Shown here one piece after another: positions 33,890-45,171 of a stretch of 64,000 nucleotides of DNA; within the stretch, counting starts at the first letter, position 1, and each line of letters starts with the position of its first letter. Made by a program: the position numbers and the translations under genes. The notes below the pieces were generated by a model, which worked only from the letters and a program-made list of their open reading frames with translations, ran no database searches and was not told the DNA's origin. Source of the DNA: Pararge aegeria (taxonomy: Eukaryota; Arthropoda; Insecta; Lepidoptera; Nymphalidae); contig NC_053199.1 in the NCBI RefSeq assembly GCF_905163445.1, forward strand, positions 14,216,001-14,280,000. The letters run 5' to 3'.

Positions 33890-34611
33890 AATTTTTATAA
33901 TATATCATGGAATTCCGCAAAGTAGCGCCGCGCCTGCTTTTATCCAATACTACTAAATATTTATTAGCAAGCAAAATATCTATAGACTTTAACATTCTTC
34001 TTAGCCCCGACTATGTAGGTATATAAATCGATTTATTGCTTTTAAATAGGTTGGTACATATTATATAATGGAAGTCAGTTTTTAATTAGCATATTGTAAA
34101 AAAATCCGGAAATCTATTAAGGTTACTTTTTACTCCGGGAAACCGGATCCATGCGGACGAGGTGTGAAAGTTAACAAAATATTCTAAAGCACGGTCAACG
34201 AACGTGTGGAGTCGCAGCAGGCGAAAGCTCCCGCTATCGACCGGAACTCGTCGCGCCCGTGTTCCGAATAAATTGCATTCCAATTCTTGAATGTAATTCT
34301 TCGGTTTCACGCTGATCCAAGTCTCCCGGATGCAAATTGTAATAATTTCATTTGCCCGAGTACACTTTTATCTCTTTGCGGATTATATATTTTACTAGTA
34401 AATTTCAATTCAATAATCCGAGAGAAGTTTTAGCATAAAGTGGGTAGATGTAACTGCATTGTTAGTGCAGTAGATTGTTGGTTTTCATGCGATAGAATGC
34501 AATTTAAGCGCAGTCGTTCCTGTATTTGTAACATCAATGCTATGTTTATGACTGCAATAGTTAATTTATTAGTTCTTTTTTCTAATTATTTTGATCATAA
34601 CTTTTCCTTTT

Positions 34612-34880
34612 TATTCCACTAACAGTTAGCCCTTGGCTGCAATCTTACCTGATGGTAAGTAATGATTGCAGATGGAAGCGGGCTAACCTTTTGAGATATA
34701 TATAGCAGTTAATCGGTTTCTAAGCGATATCGCATCAAAATGCTGAGTTGTTACTTGTTTGCTGGTAGTCTGGTAACAGCCTAAGCTTCCCACCAGATCA
34801 GAGTTAATTCGTAAATAATAAGTTCCAAGACCTTTTACTTATAAGGCTACAGTGCTCACCACATCCCTTGGAAGGTCGTT
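34612..34880 (-). mobile_element. SINE C, near full length
   Basis: Plus-strand order is TTCCACTAACAGTTAGCCCT, GATGGTAAGTAATGATTGCA, GATGGAAGCGGGCTAACC, AAGCTTCCCACCAGATCAGA, ACTTATAAGGCTACAGTGCT and CACCACATCCCTTGGAAGGT. The last two correspond to the tRNA-like head in reverse complement. Confidence 0.75.
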
Positions 34881-35084
34881 GAATATATACCTATTCGAAA
34901 TATGATAATTGGCTTTATAGGATTAACTTAAGAGGAGGTTAACCAAATAGGTGGAACGTATAATTTATGAAAGCGCTACTGGCCGGTTACGTTTTGGCGG
35001 CAATGCACGCTTGTGTTTTGAACTTTCAAGATAACGTCTATACATACGAGTATAGGCATGAGCTTACGGAATTCCATGACAATG

Positions 35085-35325
35085 AGAAATAGGGATATCC
35101 TCAAGAAATGTTCACTTTACAACGAATAATTGTTAAGTTAACAGTTATTGTGAAGTCAACATCTCCTGAGGATGCTCCGGTGTCGGAACTAAACATGCAT
35201 ATAGAGTACATTGCCGAAGAACTGTTCGGTGTGGAGTATAAAGATTAAAGTAATAATAAATTTCAACATAAAAGTCTCCTTCAATTCGCGTAGTTTAGCA
35301 AATGAAGCTTATTTTTTATTGTATA
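35085..35325. mobile_element. Repeat F, partial or diverged copy
   Basis: The right part matches the F arm at 33.8 kb (GTACATTGCCGAAGAACTGTT, GGTGTGGAGTATAAAGATTA, then AAGTCTCCTTCAATTCGCG and TAGTTTAGCAAATGAAGCTT). The centre has AATTGTTAAGTTAACAGTTA and a flanking GATATCCTCAAGAAATGTTC against a CATCTCCTGAGGATGC block. The left outer arm is missing or strongly diverged. Confidence 0.65.
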
Positions 35326-35496
35326 AAATAATCTAGGTAAAGATGAAAAAATTGTTTTTACTTATGAACTGTGGCTCAAGTTAAAAATAAAAATATGACA
35401 TGTTTTCATCGTTGCAACTAAGCAACAGCATTTTTCAATCGAACATAAATCGTTTCTCTTACTGATTCCGGCCAAAGTGATATCCAGGCAAATTTG

Positions 35497-35860
35497 CCAA
35501 CTACGCAGGAGTTATTACAGTGCACAAGTGTCTGCGTAAACACAGATGCACTCTTGATTCCCTGACTCTCATGATTTGATGGGACGGCAGATCTGACACG
35601 ACCGGAAGGAGATCAGGCTCATGACCGATGGCTGGATGGCGCATCGTCAATTTCCGAAATACAGACAACACTAAGAATTTCATAAATTAAAAACCCAATA
35701 CTTCATTAAAAGAGATCGCTATTAAGCGATAAGGCCGCTTAATAATAATAATAAATAATGGACCTGACCCGAGGATCCATCCTAGGACTCGTGATCTGCA
35801 GTTGAAAATGCTCACCACTAGGCCAACGAGGAAGTTCTTACATATACACAATACAAAACA
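35497..35860 (-). repeat. Repeat H (GATCAGGCTCATGACC-type) and tRNA-like tail
   Basis: The block CAGTGCACAAGTGTCTGCGT, GATGCACTCTTGATTCCCTG, TGATTTGATGGGACGGCAGA and GGAAGGAGATCAGGCTCATG is one I recognise as a common unclassified lepidopteran repeat. About 60 bases on, a CTTAATAATAATAATAAATA run is followed by an inverted tRNA-like segment (ACTCGTGATCTGCAGTTGAA, CACCACTAGGCCAACGAGGA). Whether these two parts form one element is unclear. Confidence 0.45.
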
Positions 35861-35864
35861 ATTA

Positions 35865-36715
35865 CAGAAATTCATTTATCCTAAAAAGGCAAATGGCATA
35901 TAAACCGTTGCGATATAAATCTCAACGGACAGAGACGAATTTGTTTCACGTATCGCGGCGCAATAAACAGTATTTTTCCGAACTTTCCACGGCTTAAAAA
36001 TAAGAAAAGGCAAAGCCAAATGTGTCGAGATCCCGAGTGACAAATAACTTGGTTGTGAGCATCGTTAATTCTTCCGTAAACAGAGCACTGATAAATCGCT
36101 ACGATTTTTTGAAGCGTTTGTTTTCAGTGTTACCTATTTCGCCATTTCATGAGCCCTGTCAATTCCAACCCAGGTCATAAATGAGTGAGTTAAATTAAAA
36201 TATGTCTAAAGTGCAGTATAGTGTTTTTCTGCGTTTTAATATTAGTTTGATGAGTTTTGCGTTTAGTGCGTTCATAGACTTACTATTGAATTATGTTATA
36301 TCAGTATAGTATTTATAATATAAATCCTGTTCATGTCACTAGTCCACGGTAGAATATCTGATATCCTAAACACAGTATTATATGACTAGTTAGGAGTCAG
36401 ATACTCATCCACCCTATTGCCAAATTAGGACATTTTATTTTAACGTATTCATATATTCGTGGGTCATAGTAAACCTTGTTTTTATATTTATAAATAAATA
36501 AATAATAAAAAAAAATATATTTTATGCAGTGCAAACTACTAACTCGTAAGTTTATACGAGTAAATAGGTTATTTAATTTAGTTTGAATGAAAACGATGTG
36601 ATGTATTATTTGATATTGGAGTTTATAAGTTCAAATATGGTTTTTATTTAAATGTCGCTACTATAAATTTACAAAATAATACAAGTTGATAACTTTTATA
36701 ATACTTTTTATCAAC
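35865..36715. other. No recognisable feature
   Basis: Unassigned AT-rich sequence. Confidence 0.4.
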
Positions 36716-36717
36716 AA

Positions 36718-37000
36718 AATATCAACCCATTACCGGCCCACTATAGGGCATGGGTCTCCTCCCAGATTGAGGAGGGGTTAAGGCCCGTAATCCACCACGC
36801 TGGGCCAGTGCGAATTGGTGGACTCCACATACCTTTGAGAATAGTATGGAGAATACTCAGGCATGCAGGTTTCCTCACGATGTTTTCCTTTACCGATGAA
36901 GCAAGTGATATTTTAATAGCTTAAAACGCACATTACTCTGAAAAGTTAAAGAAGATTCGAACTCGGCCTACCTATTATAGGCCTATCACCACTTCTTTTT
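36718..37000 (-). mobile_element. SINE B, full length
   Basis: Plus-strand order is CCATTACCGGCCCACTATAG, AGATTGAGGAGGGGTTAAGG, GTAATCCACCACGCTGGGCC, TGGTGGACTCCACATACCTT, CTCAGGCATGCAGGTTTCCT, CACGATGTTTTCCTTTACCG and TTTTAATAGCTTAAAACGCA. A degraded head follows (AGATTCGAACTCGG B-box complement and TAGGCCTATCACCACTTC). Confidence 0.9.
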
Positions 37001-37017
37001 ATATAATTTATGAATTA

Positions 37018-37145
37018 TCGTGTAGTGACGGTGGTTCAGAAACAGCTGGTGCCACATCCACTACTCGTCAATCTGCCAAAACCCTGCCATTCGCAGAGGC
37101 CCTTAGTTCAGCAGTGGACTGTTATGGGCTATTGATGATTTATTA
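37018..37145 (+). repeat. Unclassified repeat ending in TATGGGCTATTGATGA
   Basis: It contains CGTGTAGTGACGGTGGTTCA, a CCACTACTCGTCAATCTGCC block, and TTCAGCAGTGGACTGTTATG followed by GGCTATTGATGATTTA. Related endings occur at 56.6-56.7 kb. It may be the 3' end of the SINE B lineage or of an RTE relative. Confidence 0.4.
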
Positions 37146-37187
37146 ATTATAGCCTATGTATTATTCTGATATATAAGCTACATTACA

Positions 37188-37450
37188 ATGACAACCGATT
37201 GGCTTATTGAGCAGCGACCCTGCTTTTTGAGTCCAAGGCCGTGGGTTCGTTTCCCACAACTGGAACATGTTTCTGTGATTAGTATGAATGTTTTTCAGTG
37301 TCTGGGTGTTTATCTATATTTTATAAGTTTTTATGTATAAATTCATAAATTTATTCATCTTTCATCTTAGTACCCATAACGCAAGTTACACTTACTTTGA
37401 GGCTAAATGGCGATGTGTGTATTGTCGTAGTGTATTCATTTAATTATTAA
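37188..37450 (+). mobile_element. SINE A, full length
   Basis: The tRNA-like head is readable on the plus strand: ACCGATTGGCTTATTGAGCA (A box diverged), TGAGTCCAAGGCCGTGGGTT and a B-box GGTTCGTTTCCCACAAC. The body has TTTTTCAGTGTCTGGGTGTT and the tail has CATCTTAGTACCCATAACGC. It ends GTCGTAGTGTATTCATTTAA with an A-run (37448-37457). Confidence 0.9.
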
Positions 37451-37459
37451 AAAAAAAAA

Positions 37460-39005
37460 TATTGTTTCATTAAAATCCTTTACGTAGTTTTTTTAAATTT
37501 TAATAAAACATTAATAAATTCATACAGCCTCATAAGCTTTCTCGTTTAAAATATATATTGTATTTTATATTTTACATATCAGAAGTTCGCGTTAGAAATA
37601 GTTAAAGTTAACCATTTAACAATGTTTTCCCTTAGTTAGCAGACAGCAATGAGACTACAACGAGTTAGAAACCAACTACACTAAATTCAAAACTTTGTTT
37701 ACAATATATTATGGTGAATTTCGTTGCTTGAGATGCAGTTCAGTTGCACAGTTAATTGCTAACTGTGATAAAGCGTTCTAAAGCGTCTGAGTGCTCCGAA
37801 GTCCGTACCCAGCTGTGAAGAGCTTGGCTATGTTAAGCTCCGAAGAAGGAGGACGTAATTCCACAATTGAATAATATTGGCTGTTACTCAGTCACTGTTT
37901 TACTTAGGTATTTCTGAATAAACGCTATGTTAGAAGCGAGTTGAACAATTTACAGGGTCCCAAAAAAGCACTTATTTTGTTGAGTTACATTTTGAAAGAA
38001 TATAAAAAACGTAACGCTAACACTCGTAAGCAGTTATACTTGTTTGGCGTAACAAGAAAAAAGTATTTAAAAAAATTGGTTGTCTGTAAAGTCGGCTTAC
38101 TGACGATAGTTGAACGTGACAACATCGTAAGAAAATACTGATGGAATGGTTTCATTTTTCAAAAGAAAATTTGAATTTTATTTGTTTGATAGATATTATC
38201 GTTGCTATAAACAATTGACACCACATTCACTTTTCACTGCACTTCATCCTTGCCGAAAATATGTAAATGTATAATTGTATAGAAGCTGTCCACGCGGACG
38301 CATCGCTCACTGAAGTAGGAGAGAGACAGATGTCGAACGCGGAGGCCGACTGTGCCTCTTTTTCGCTCGTTCCGCGCTCTCGCTTGCCCTTCAAGCTTTG
38401 AATGGAATGGAACGCCTCAGAGCGAGGTAACGCCGCATACGTCATGTTTTTTCGTGCGTGCAGCCGGCTCCATCGAATTATAAGACGTTGTCACGTCAAA
38501 AAAATTACATTACGCCTTATTCTACGTTTGTAGAGGAAACGACACTAACAATAGAAAAATGTTTTTAATACATTAAAAGTTTTATTATCTAGTTATTAGA
38601 CTTTAGTTATTAAAATTTGAGATGTTTGTTCAATTGAATCAATTAAATTTTTGACTATTGAAAGTGTTCACTGTCAGATCTTATAACTAACTTCAGGGTG
38701 CCTGGTTTTTTGCGACGTTGTGCGCGCGCATTATTAAAAGTGAGCTGGTGGACGATGTATGCCCCTGCATCTCGGTTACGCAACTACCTTTACTTGTTAA
38801 ACTAGTGTAACAATGTGCGCGTGCATTTCTTTACATCGTATAATTTCACTCCCATGATTTTTTCGCCAACGCCGCTAAATAAGTGAAACAAAGTTTCGAA
38901 TCTGGCAGGATTTGAACCCAAATTTGGCAACTGATAAACTGACAAAGACCTGCTGCCAAGTGAGTTATCATTGCGGAGTGCCGCGTTTAAAGTGCTCAGC
39001 GATAT
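37460..39005. other. Unassigned region with a GC-rich block
   Basis: AT-rich overall. From 38220 to 38480 the sequence is GC- and CpG-richer, with words such as CTGTCCACGCGGACGCATCG and GCAGCCGGCTCCATCGAATT. I suspect this block is the 5' region of some mobile element because similar words recur in lepidopteran DNA, but no reading frame supports it. At 38890-38950 an AGGATTTGAACCCAAATT motif resembles an inverted tRNA B box, suggesting a degraded SINE. Confidence 0.4.
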
Positions 39006-39007
39006 AA

Positions 39008-39385
39008 CTGCCATAACCTACAGCCTCACCCGCTACCTTCTTAGACTGCATTATCACTTAACACAGGTGAGATAAATAAATAAAATAAATAATAAATAAA
39101 TATACTACGACACTACACACATCGCCACCTAGCACCAAAGTAAGCGTAGCTTGTGTTATGGGTACTAAGGTGACTGATGAATATTTTTATGAATAATGTA
39201 CATAAATACTTATAATATACAGATAAACGCCCAGACACTGAAAAACATTTATGTTCATCACACAAACATTTTTCAGTTGTTGGAACTGAACCCACGGCCT
39301 TGGAAGCAGGGTCGCTGCCCACTGCGCCAGTCGGCCGTTATACATAGGTGAGATGGCAGTCAGGGGCTAACTTTTAGTTTAGTTA
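39008..39385 (+). mobile_element. SINE C tail, split by a SINE A insertion
   Basis: The left piece (39008-39073) reads ACCCGCTACCTTCTTAGACT, GCATTATCACTTAACACAGG and TGAGAT. The right piece (39342-39385) resumes AGGTGAGATGGCAGTCAGGG and GCTAACTTTTAG. Joined, they give the SINE C 3' end, showing that the intervening SINE A is a later insertion. Confidence 0.75.
39074..39341 (-). mobile_element. SINE A, full length, inserted in SINE C
   Basis: A minus-strand SINE A with head CGGCCGACTGGCGCAGTGGG, a B-box GGGTTCAGTTCCAACAACTG (diverged), the TGTCTGGGCGTTTATCTG block, the GCTACGCTTACTTTGGTGC tail and an (ATTT)n tail. The flanks ACACAGGTGAGAT (39061-39073) and ACATAGGTGAGAT (39342-39354) form a 13-bp target-site duplication with one mismatch. 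Confidence 0.9.
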
Positions 39386-39389
39386 GTTT

Positions 39390-40955
39390 CTCATACCGCT
39401 GATACACGAATTATTATATAAAGTTTTATCAGAGACATTCGTTTAAATAAATCAATGTTCCTACAAGACTGAGAAACACGCGGCATAATAACTCTGTTTT
39501 TAATATGGAGCTACTTTACGTCATGTCTAAAATGCCCGCCATTCAAGATTCCGATTTTGCGATAACTAATAATAATTGTCTTTATTGTGTCTCATTTAAC
39601 GGATTCTTATAATCTAAGGAACGGTGTTAGTTACAACTGTGTTAGTTAGAAACTGTGTTATAGCTATTAACGCCCACCTCCGGGTTTGCTTAAATACAAA
39701 AAGATTAAAATAAAGAATAATAAAATAGAGTCCCGCTTTAATAAAATAGAACCTACAGATCTACATACCCGTTTTCTAAAATAGAAAATTTAGACTTAGG
39801 AGTTATCACATCACAACATCACGTAGCAAAAGTTCTTATCAACCTTTAAATTGTCAACCAAATTGTAAACAAAAGTATCGATAATGTTTCCTTCTGCGGA
39901 TATACGTGTGTTCTAGTCATTGATCTCTTTTATTACCTCTGTAATGGGTCTCTTTGTAAAAATGACAGATCAAACCATGCCCTTGCTCAAAGCGCCACAT
40001 TTGGCATGCGGAGTACTGTGTAAGAATGAAAAAAAATACATTTATTCATATTGTGTTACAAACAGTACATCTTATATTAACGGCAGTAACGGCATTCTGA
40101 AAGCACTAATAAATCGATACGACTCTCTAATTTACAAGTTGTATATTAAACTCCACGTAGGGCTGCTTGGACGCAGTAATTTTAATTTTTAACTTTTTTT
40201 TTTTATATTGCATATTAATATTGAATGTAAGTTTTTTTTTTTATATTTAGTTTACTTTTTAATTATTCTATTTATGTTATAGTGTAGTGCGTAGTAATGG
40301 TTCATAGATACCAAATAAATAAATAAATAAATTAACTTACTATTACAATATCTGTCTGTAACACCAGACCAGTGGATAGTAATTATTTTAGTCATATGAA
40401 CACTCGTATAACAAGCTTCACAACTTGCAGCGCCAAAATGGCGGACATCAATTGGAGACGAACACAAAGCGGCAACAGCCCTTCCAGTAACCATACAGAG
40501 GACAGTGGTTGCAGATATTATATTCCTCTATAGACGTATATGTTTGTTCTGAACAACCATTGGAAATAAAAACATTTCACTCTAGAGAAACGTACAAACA
40601 AATAAACTGATACCTTAATAAGGTAATGGTTTAATTTAATTGGATAGAAAGGAAAACGAAAGTTGGTGACTCTTTAAAAAGAACGATGCAAAATTTATTA
40701 GATTAATATATAATATACAACATTGATTTCGCATCTTAAAAAGACACTAAAGCCGGATTCACATTAGCCTTTCATGTCGTGATGCGAAGGTACATGAGAA
40801 TCCTATCGGATCCGTATATTTTGTATAGAGCCGTACGAACTAGATAAGATTTAAGAGATCCTAAACCATAGGATAGAGTGGCATGGTACAAATATGTTTA
40901 ACCCATAATATATATTTATATTTATTTATAGCCTTTTCAAAAATCTTATCTTACT
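39390..40955. other. Unassigned, with possible LINE tails
   Basis: At 39560-39720 a TAATTGTCTTTATTGTGTC block and at 40195-40335 an AT-rich stretch with TGGTTCATAGATACCAAATA and an (AAAT)n run resemble LINE 3' ends, but no coding sequence is attached. The 90-codon frame at 39920-40192 is unrecognised. Confidence 0.35.
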
Positions 40956-40957
40956 GA

Positions 40958-41175
40958 TTATTTACTTGTCAAGACACCGGTTTCGCTTGATTGTCTTGCT
41001 TTAGCATAGACCTCCCCCAGGTTCTTCCATGCTTCACGATCATGGATTTTCCTTGTCCAGAGACACACACAGAGGTCCTGCTGTCGCTCTTTAGTCGTCT
41101 TCCCACTTTCGGAATTGTCTGTCCCCTTGTCTTTTCGTTTTTTTCTTCTCATTAAATGACCAACTACACATACAT
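40958..41175 (-). pseudogene. RTE-like LINE C-terminal fragment
   Basis: The minus strand reads VVGHLMRRKKRKDKGTDNSE, then SGKTTKERQQDLCVCLWTRK and HDREAWKNLGEVYAKA before the stop. The pattern (GH-R-R, then K-T-R, then DREAWKNLGEVYA) is that of the C-terminal tail of RTE-type ORF2 proteins (compare NRGIWNSLQKTYVQQW at 53.3 kb). It is too short and diverged for a firm family. Confidence 0.5.
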
Positions 41176-41179
41176 CATA

Positions 41180-42120
41180 AAAAACCTAAAATGGGATGTA
41201 CGTTATGTCTGTTATATTTGTTTGTGCTTAAGTTTTATTTTATCCTGTCTTTTTATCATGCTTCTTTCGATATTATGTTGACATATTTCTAAATTTTTAA
41301 GGTTTTCTTTGGTTAAAGCCCATGTTTGGCAACCTTAATTTATACATGGAACAACCCATAATATAAACAGGAGAAATTACAAAGAATTCTAATTATTTCA
41401 AAGACAACTAGAATGTATTAAAAGTCGTAAACACGCCCTAAATCTCCTAGGAGCGAGAGTATCGCGACTATTTCGTCCAGACACTACGCTACGATGAGAT
41501 TGCCTCTACTCGGTTATTGAATTTAATGGCAAGGCGATTCTATCTCCGCGATATACTCTGTAGTGGAGGTTTTAGGATGGCATAATGGTTCGTGGCCTTT
41601 TAACATCCCATAATTTCCGAAGTTTGAAATGACGTGTTGTAAACACTCTCAAGGGCGAAATGTAGTGAGTTTTGTCACTAGCATCACACCTATTTGTTTT
41701 GTCAGAATATCGTCAACTCTGCGTAAGCGTTAAGCTAATTTCAATTCTAGTCAATGGCAATAAAACAGCTTTTCTGATATTCAAACGTGAATGTTACGCA
41801 AAAACATTTATCACCGAGTCTCCACAGGGTGATCCCAAGTAATCTACATGTCACGAAAATAAGTTACGTTAAAGGTGTAGGTGACATATGTGATGTACTG
41901 CGTGAATATTTTGGGGAATTAGGCCGATTTCTTACGTCTCGTTTTGTTTCTTTATATAAATATCATTCTTTTTCACGTATGCTAGGTTCTGATATGCTTC
42001 TGAACTGGTCGTTTTTCGATCTCGCGACGCCAAAGTTTTTCCAAAAATGTATACTTCATCAAAGTTAAGACACTGAACTCGTGTGTGGTGTGTCCCTCCT
42101 TAAAATGGTAACGAACTTAG
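41180..42120. other. No recognisable feature
   Basis: Unassigned. The 93-codon frame at 41787-42068 has no recognisable motif. Confidence 0.4.
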
Positions 42121-42124
42121 CTAA

Positions 42125-42225
42125 TGAATTAAAGGAGTTATACGTAATCAGATCCTACGCGACACTTGGCGGTATCACTTGTTGGTAGGGTGGTAATTTA
42201 ACACGGCCAATGCAAGACAAACTTT
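42125..42225 (-). mobile_element. SINE C internal fragment
   Basis: The plus-strand blocks CCTACGCGACACTTGGCGGT, ATCACTTGTTGGTAGGGTGG and TAATTTAACACGGCCAATGC match the middle of SINE C. Confidence 0.55.
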
Positions 42226-42295
42226 TTTGTCGAAAGGTTTTAATCACAAATGAAAAATTGAAGTTCGTTTTGTAAAATCCAGAACGTTCATCAAC

Positions 42296-42534
42296 ATAAT
42301 ATTAATATCCTTTTCAATGGGAAGAATTTAGGCCGTGGTTCTCACGGCTTTGAGAACATTATGGAGAAATTTCAGGCATGCAGATTTCCTCATGATGTTT
42401 TTCTTCTTCTTTAAAGCAAATGATATTTAATTGCTTCAAAACACACATAACTTAGAAAAGGTGCGTCGGGGTTCGAACGCTCCCCTTTCAAAAAATTAAG
42501 CTGAAGACCTCGCCACTAGGCTATCACCACATCA
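42296..42534 (-). mobile_element. SINE B, near full length
   Basis: Plus-strand order is AATGGGAAGAATTTAGGCCG, GCTTTGAGAACATTATGGAG, TTTCAGGCATGCAGATTTCC, TTGCTTCAAAACACACATAA and GGGGTTCGAACGCTCC (B-box complement). It ends TCGCCACTAGGCTATCACCA (A-box side). The distal end is trimmed. Confidence 0.85.
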
Positions 42535-42847
42535 AAAGTACGGTACTAAAACGTTAATAAATATAGCAGTGGAATTAATAACAGAGTACAGAATTAACCA
42601 AACTAGGTTTATAAATATAAATTCAAAATAGTACTTTAATCACGATTGAATCTAATATTCCATTACTACAGTAACAGTTGACAGGGCTGAATTGTAGCGG
42701 AAAGATAATTTATAGCCCAGCCGTGTTCCGACTAGAAATAGCTTTAGATCTAGTTATTAGGTACTGGGAGAACTGGTGGTGGCAATTCCATTGTCAGACA
42801 GATGATATTAAATACTAGCGGTTTCTCGGGACTTCGTTCGCATGCAA

Positions 42848-43060
42848 TTGGTTTATTTTCTAATGACAAGGTAGACTGGATGCAGCCAGCTTCGCTCTCA
42901 TCTCCAGCAAGATAGAAAAATGATTGTAAATGTTGATACCCAGTTTCTTACCGGCTCTACTTGGTAGAATCTGCTGTCGGAACCGGTGGTAGAGTCACAA
43001 ACAGACATACTTGACGTTTCAAGGGTGCTTATAAAGTACGCCTGCGTTATTAAAATAATT
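42848..43060 (+). mobile_element. Jockey-like LINE 3' end (group L2)
   Basis: The plus strand shows the coding end (GACAAGGTAGACTGGATGCA, CCAGCTTCGCTCTCATCTCC: ..DKVDWMQPASLSSPAR stop), then CCAGTTTCTTACCGGCTCTA, GTAGAATCTGCTGTCGGAAC and GACGTTTCAAGGGTGCTTAT, and a diverged terminus. Confidence 0.75.
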
Positions 43061-43499
43061 AGTTTTCACGGTTGCTGATAATCGAAGCGTGATGATATAT
43101 ATGGACTTTAAGAATCATTAAATACATTCTATTGTTATGTTTATAACTAGTATTTCCTTGCGGTTTCACACGTTTTAAAATAAAGTCGTAGCGGAATGTT
43201 GTATTGGCCTCATGGATACTTGCACATAGACAGAGACCCCAACCGTAGGGCTCATAGAATTATATGCGTCCAAATGGCATCCTGACAATGTTTATCTACT
43301 TATGATTGTATTGATAATAATCTTAATTTTTTGTATGGATTCATTTGTCATGCCTAAAATCCCGGATCGTGTCATAACTTGTTAGATATGTCATGTTTCT
43401 TTGAAAGAATTTTTAGTACCAGGCTGGAGTAGCAGTGTCAACCCCAACGCTAAATCAATCAGTCCCGGTTATAATAATTAACTTGTGACAATACTCGTC

Positions 43500-43680
43500 A
43501 AAGGCTACCGACCCACATTGGAGCAGCGGGGTGGGTGTTTGTTCTTAACCGGTGTCTTGTATGAGAGAGAGGAGTCTGTGCCAAGTAGTAGGACATTAAT
43601 AGTCTGTGGATGATGATAATTTGACGAACTTCTTACGGTGAGATTGCGGTCAAGGGCTAACTTGTAGTAAAATATAAAAA
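43500..43680 (+). mobile_element. Repeat D followed by a SINE C tail fragment
   Basis: 43500-43618 repeats the D blocks (CTACCGACCCACATTGGAGC, AGCGGGGTGGGTG, GCCAAGTAGTAGGACATTAA, GTGGATGATGAT). Directly after it, 43630-43675 is a SINE C tail (GGTGAGATTGCGGTCAAGGG, CTAACTTGTAGT) with an A-run. Confidence 0.55.
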
Positions 43681-43684
43681 AACA

Positions 43685-44500
43685 CACACAATCCAACAAT
43701 GAAATCATCAAATTGTAATGGAACTAACGTGGAAGGTACAATTATTTCGCATGCAAACAGAACCATTCATATCGGTAAGAAATTAACAGTGATTATCTTA
43801 ATCTTCAGCAAATAAGTACCTACACTTACTTCTTGGATAAAAATTACTTCAGGAGAAAATATTATAAGTAACGATGCCAAAGTATACCAAAACAAAAATA
43901 CTTTCCGAAAACTACTTCGATGGATGGAAAAGAATTCTACCATGTTAGACCTTTACTTGTTCCAAAGTTCCATAAATCTTCTATAATGCCTGCATTTCCT
44001 TCAAAACATTCGCCCCATTTGTCTCCACCCTTTATCTGCGAAGATAGGGAAACATAATATACTCAGAGTTAAGGAAAAAAACTGCTCCGTTGAACCAGTA
44101 GTTATATATTCGATTAAGAAACACGTAGTTTAATTCTTCCCGAGTCGATATGACAGGTTAAAATTATAACGTTAATCGTAAAATCTTGTTTAGTCTTAAC
44201 GTGATCCCACTAATAAATTTCTGGGTCACATGTCACCCTGCTTGTCTCAAATAAAAAGTTAGGAGTATTGGAATAACAAAAAGAATCGTGCAGTGTCTAC
44301 TAACCTATACATTACCCCATTGATTCTCTTAATTGTTTTGTGTCTTTATTTTTGCCACAGATAGATTTTTACTGATGTTCCAAAATCGGAAAATGTTACT
44401 TATCTCAGAGTTATGTTCCCATTAAGAATGAAGAATACTATGTCAGCTCAAAAGATTAGAGTTAAGTGAATTTAAAATATTCCTGGAGAAATTCCGTTCT
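43685..44500. other. No recognisable feature
   Basis: Unassigned AT-rich sequence. Confidence 0.4.
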
Positions 44501-44519
44501 CATTTCATTGCGGGAGATA

Positions 44520-44720
44520 GACATCCATTTTCTAAGGTGGGAGGAATTTAGAGCGTGGACTCACCAAGCTGCTCAAATGCGGGTTGGTTGGCTATCAAAT
44601 CAACGGGTTTGTGGCACTAAATTTGTCTGGTAGGCGGCTTCGTCTGCGGCTATTTATCATCCATCATCCTACTGACCAGATGAGATTGCATTCAAGAACC
44701 AACTTGTAGTGGCACAAAGA
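44520..44720. mobile_element. SINE B (minus) and SINE C (plus) fragments, adjacent
   Basis: 44520-44605 is a diverged SINE B tail in minus orientation (TGGGAGGAATTTAGAGCGTG, CCAAGCTGCTCAAATGCGGG, TTGGTTGGCTATC). 44625-44715 is a SINE C tail in plus orientation (GCGGCTATTTATCATCCATC, AGATGAGATTGCATTCAAGA, CCAACTTGTAGTGGCA). Confidence 0.5.
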
Positions 44721-45171
44721 AGAAAACAAAATTATTGGCACAGCAACGAATTAACGTGCTCTCTGAAGCACGGAGTAAGCAACTTCTGCTATCAATCTGC
44801 AGGCTGTCCCGTGTTTTTTGAAACCTACAATATTATACTTTTATACGTCGATCTAAAATTTAAAAAAAAAATGGAACATGCTAGCTTTTTTTGTTAATTC
44901 CTAACTCGACGTTTCTACCACTATTAGTTCTAATTTTTATTTACTTCTTCACTGTCTACTAAAATTACAAATACATTCGGTGCGTTTATATAGATAGTGT
45001 AAACTTAAAAGTGTAATTTTAAAAAAGCTAAATTTTTTTAATAAGATTTTGATAATTGTTCGATTCGATCAGTAATGGTAGTTTCAGTGGCTTTTGGAAA
45101 ACCCGATGAAATCTCTACATTTATTTTGAATATTTTTTTTTATATAATAGAATAGGTCCCTATTTGCATAA

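Noticed and set aside
39920..40192. 90-codon plus-strand frame ending near a T-rich tail
   Set aside because: A LINE end is possible, but no reverse-transcriptase motif could be recognised, so no coding call is made.
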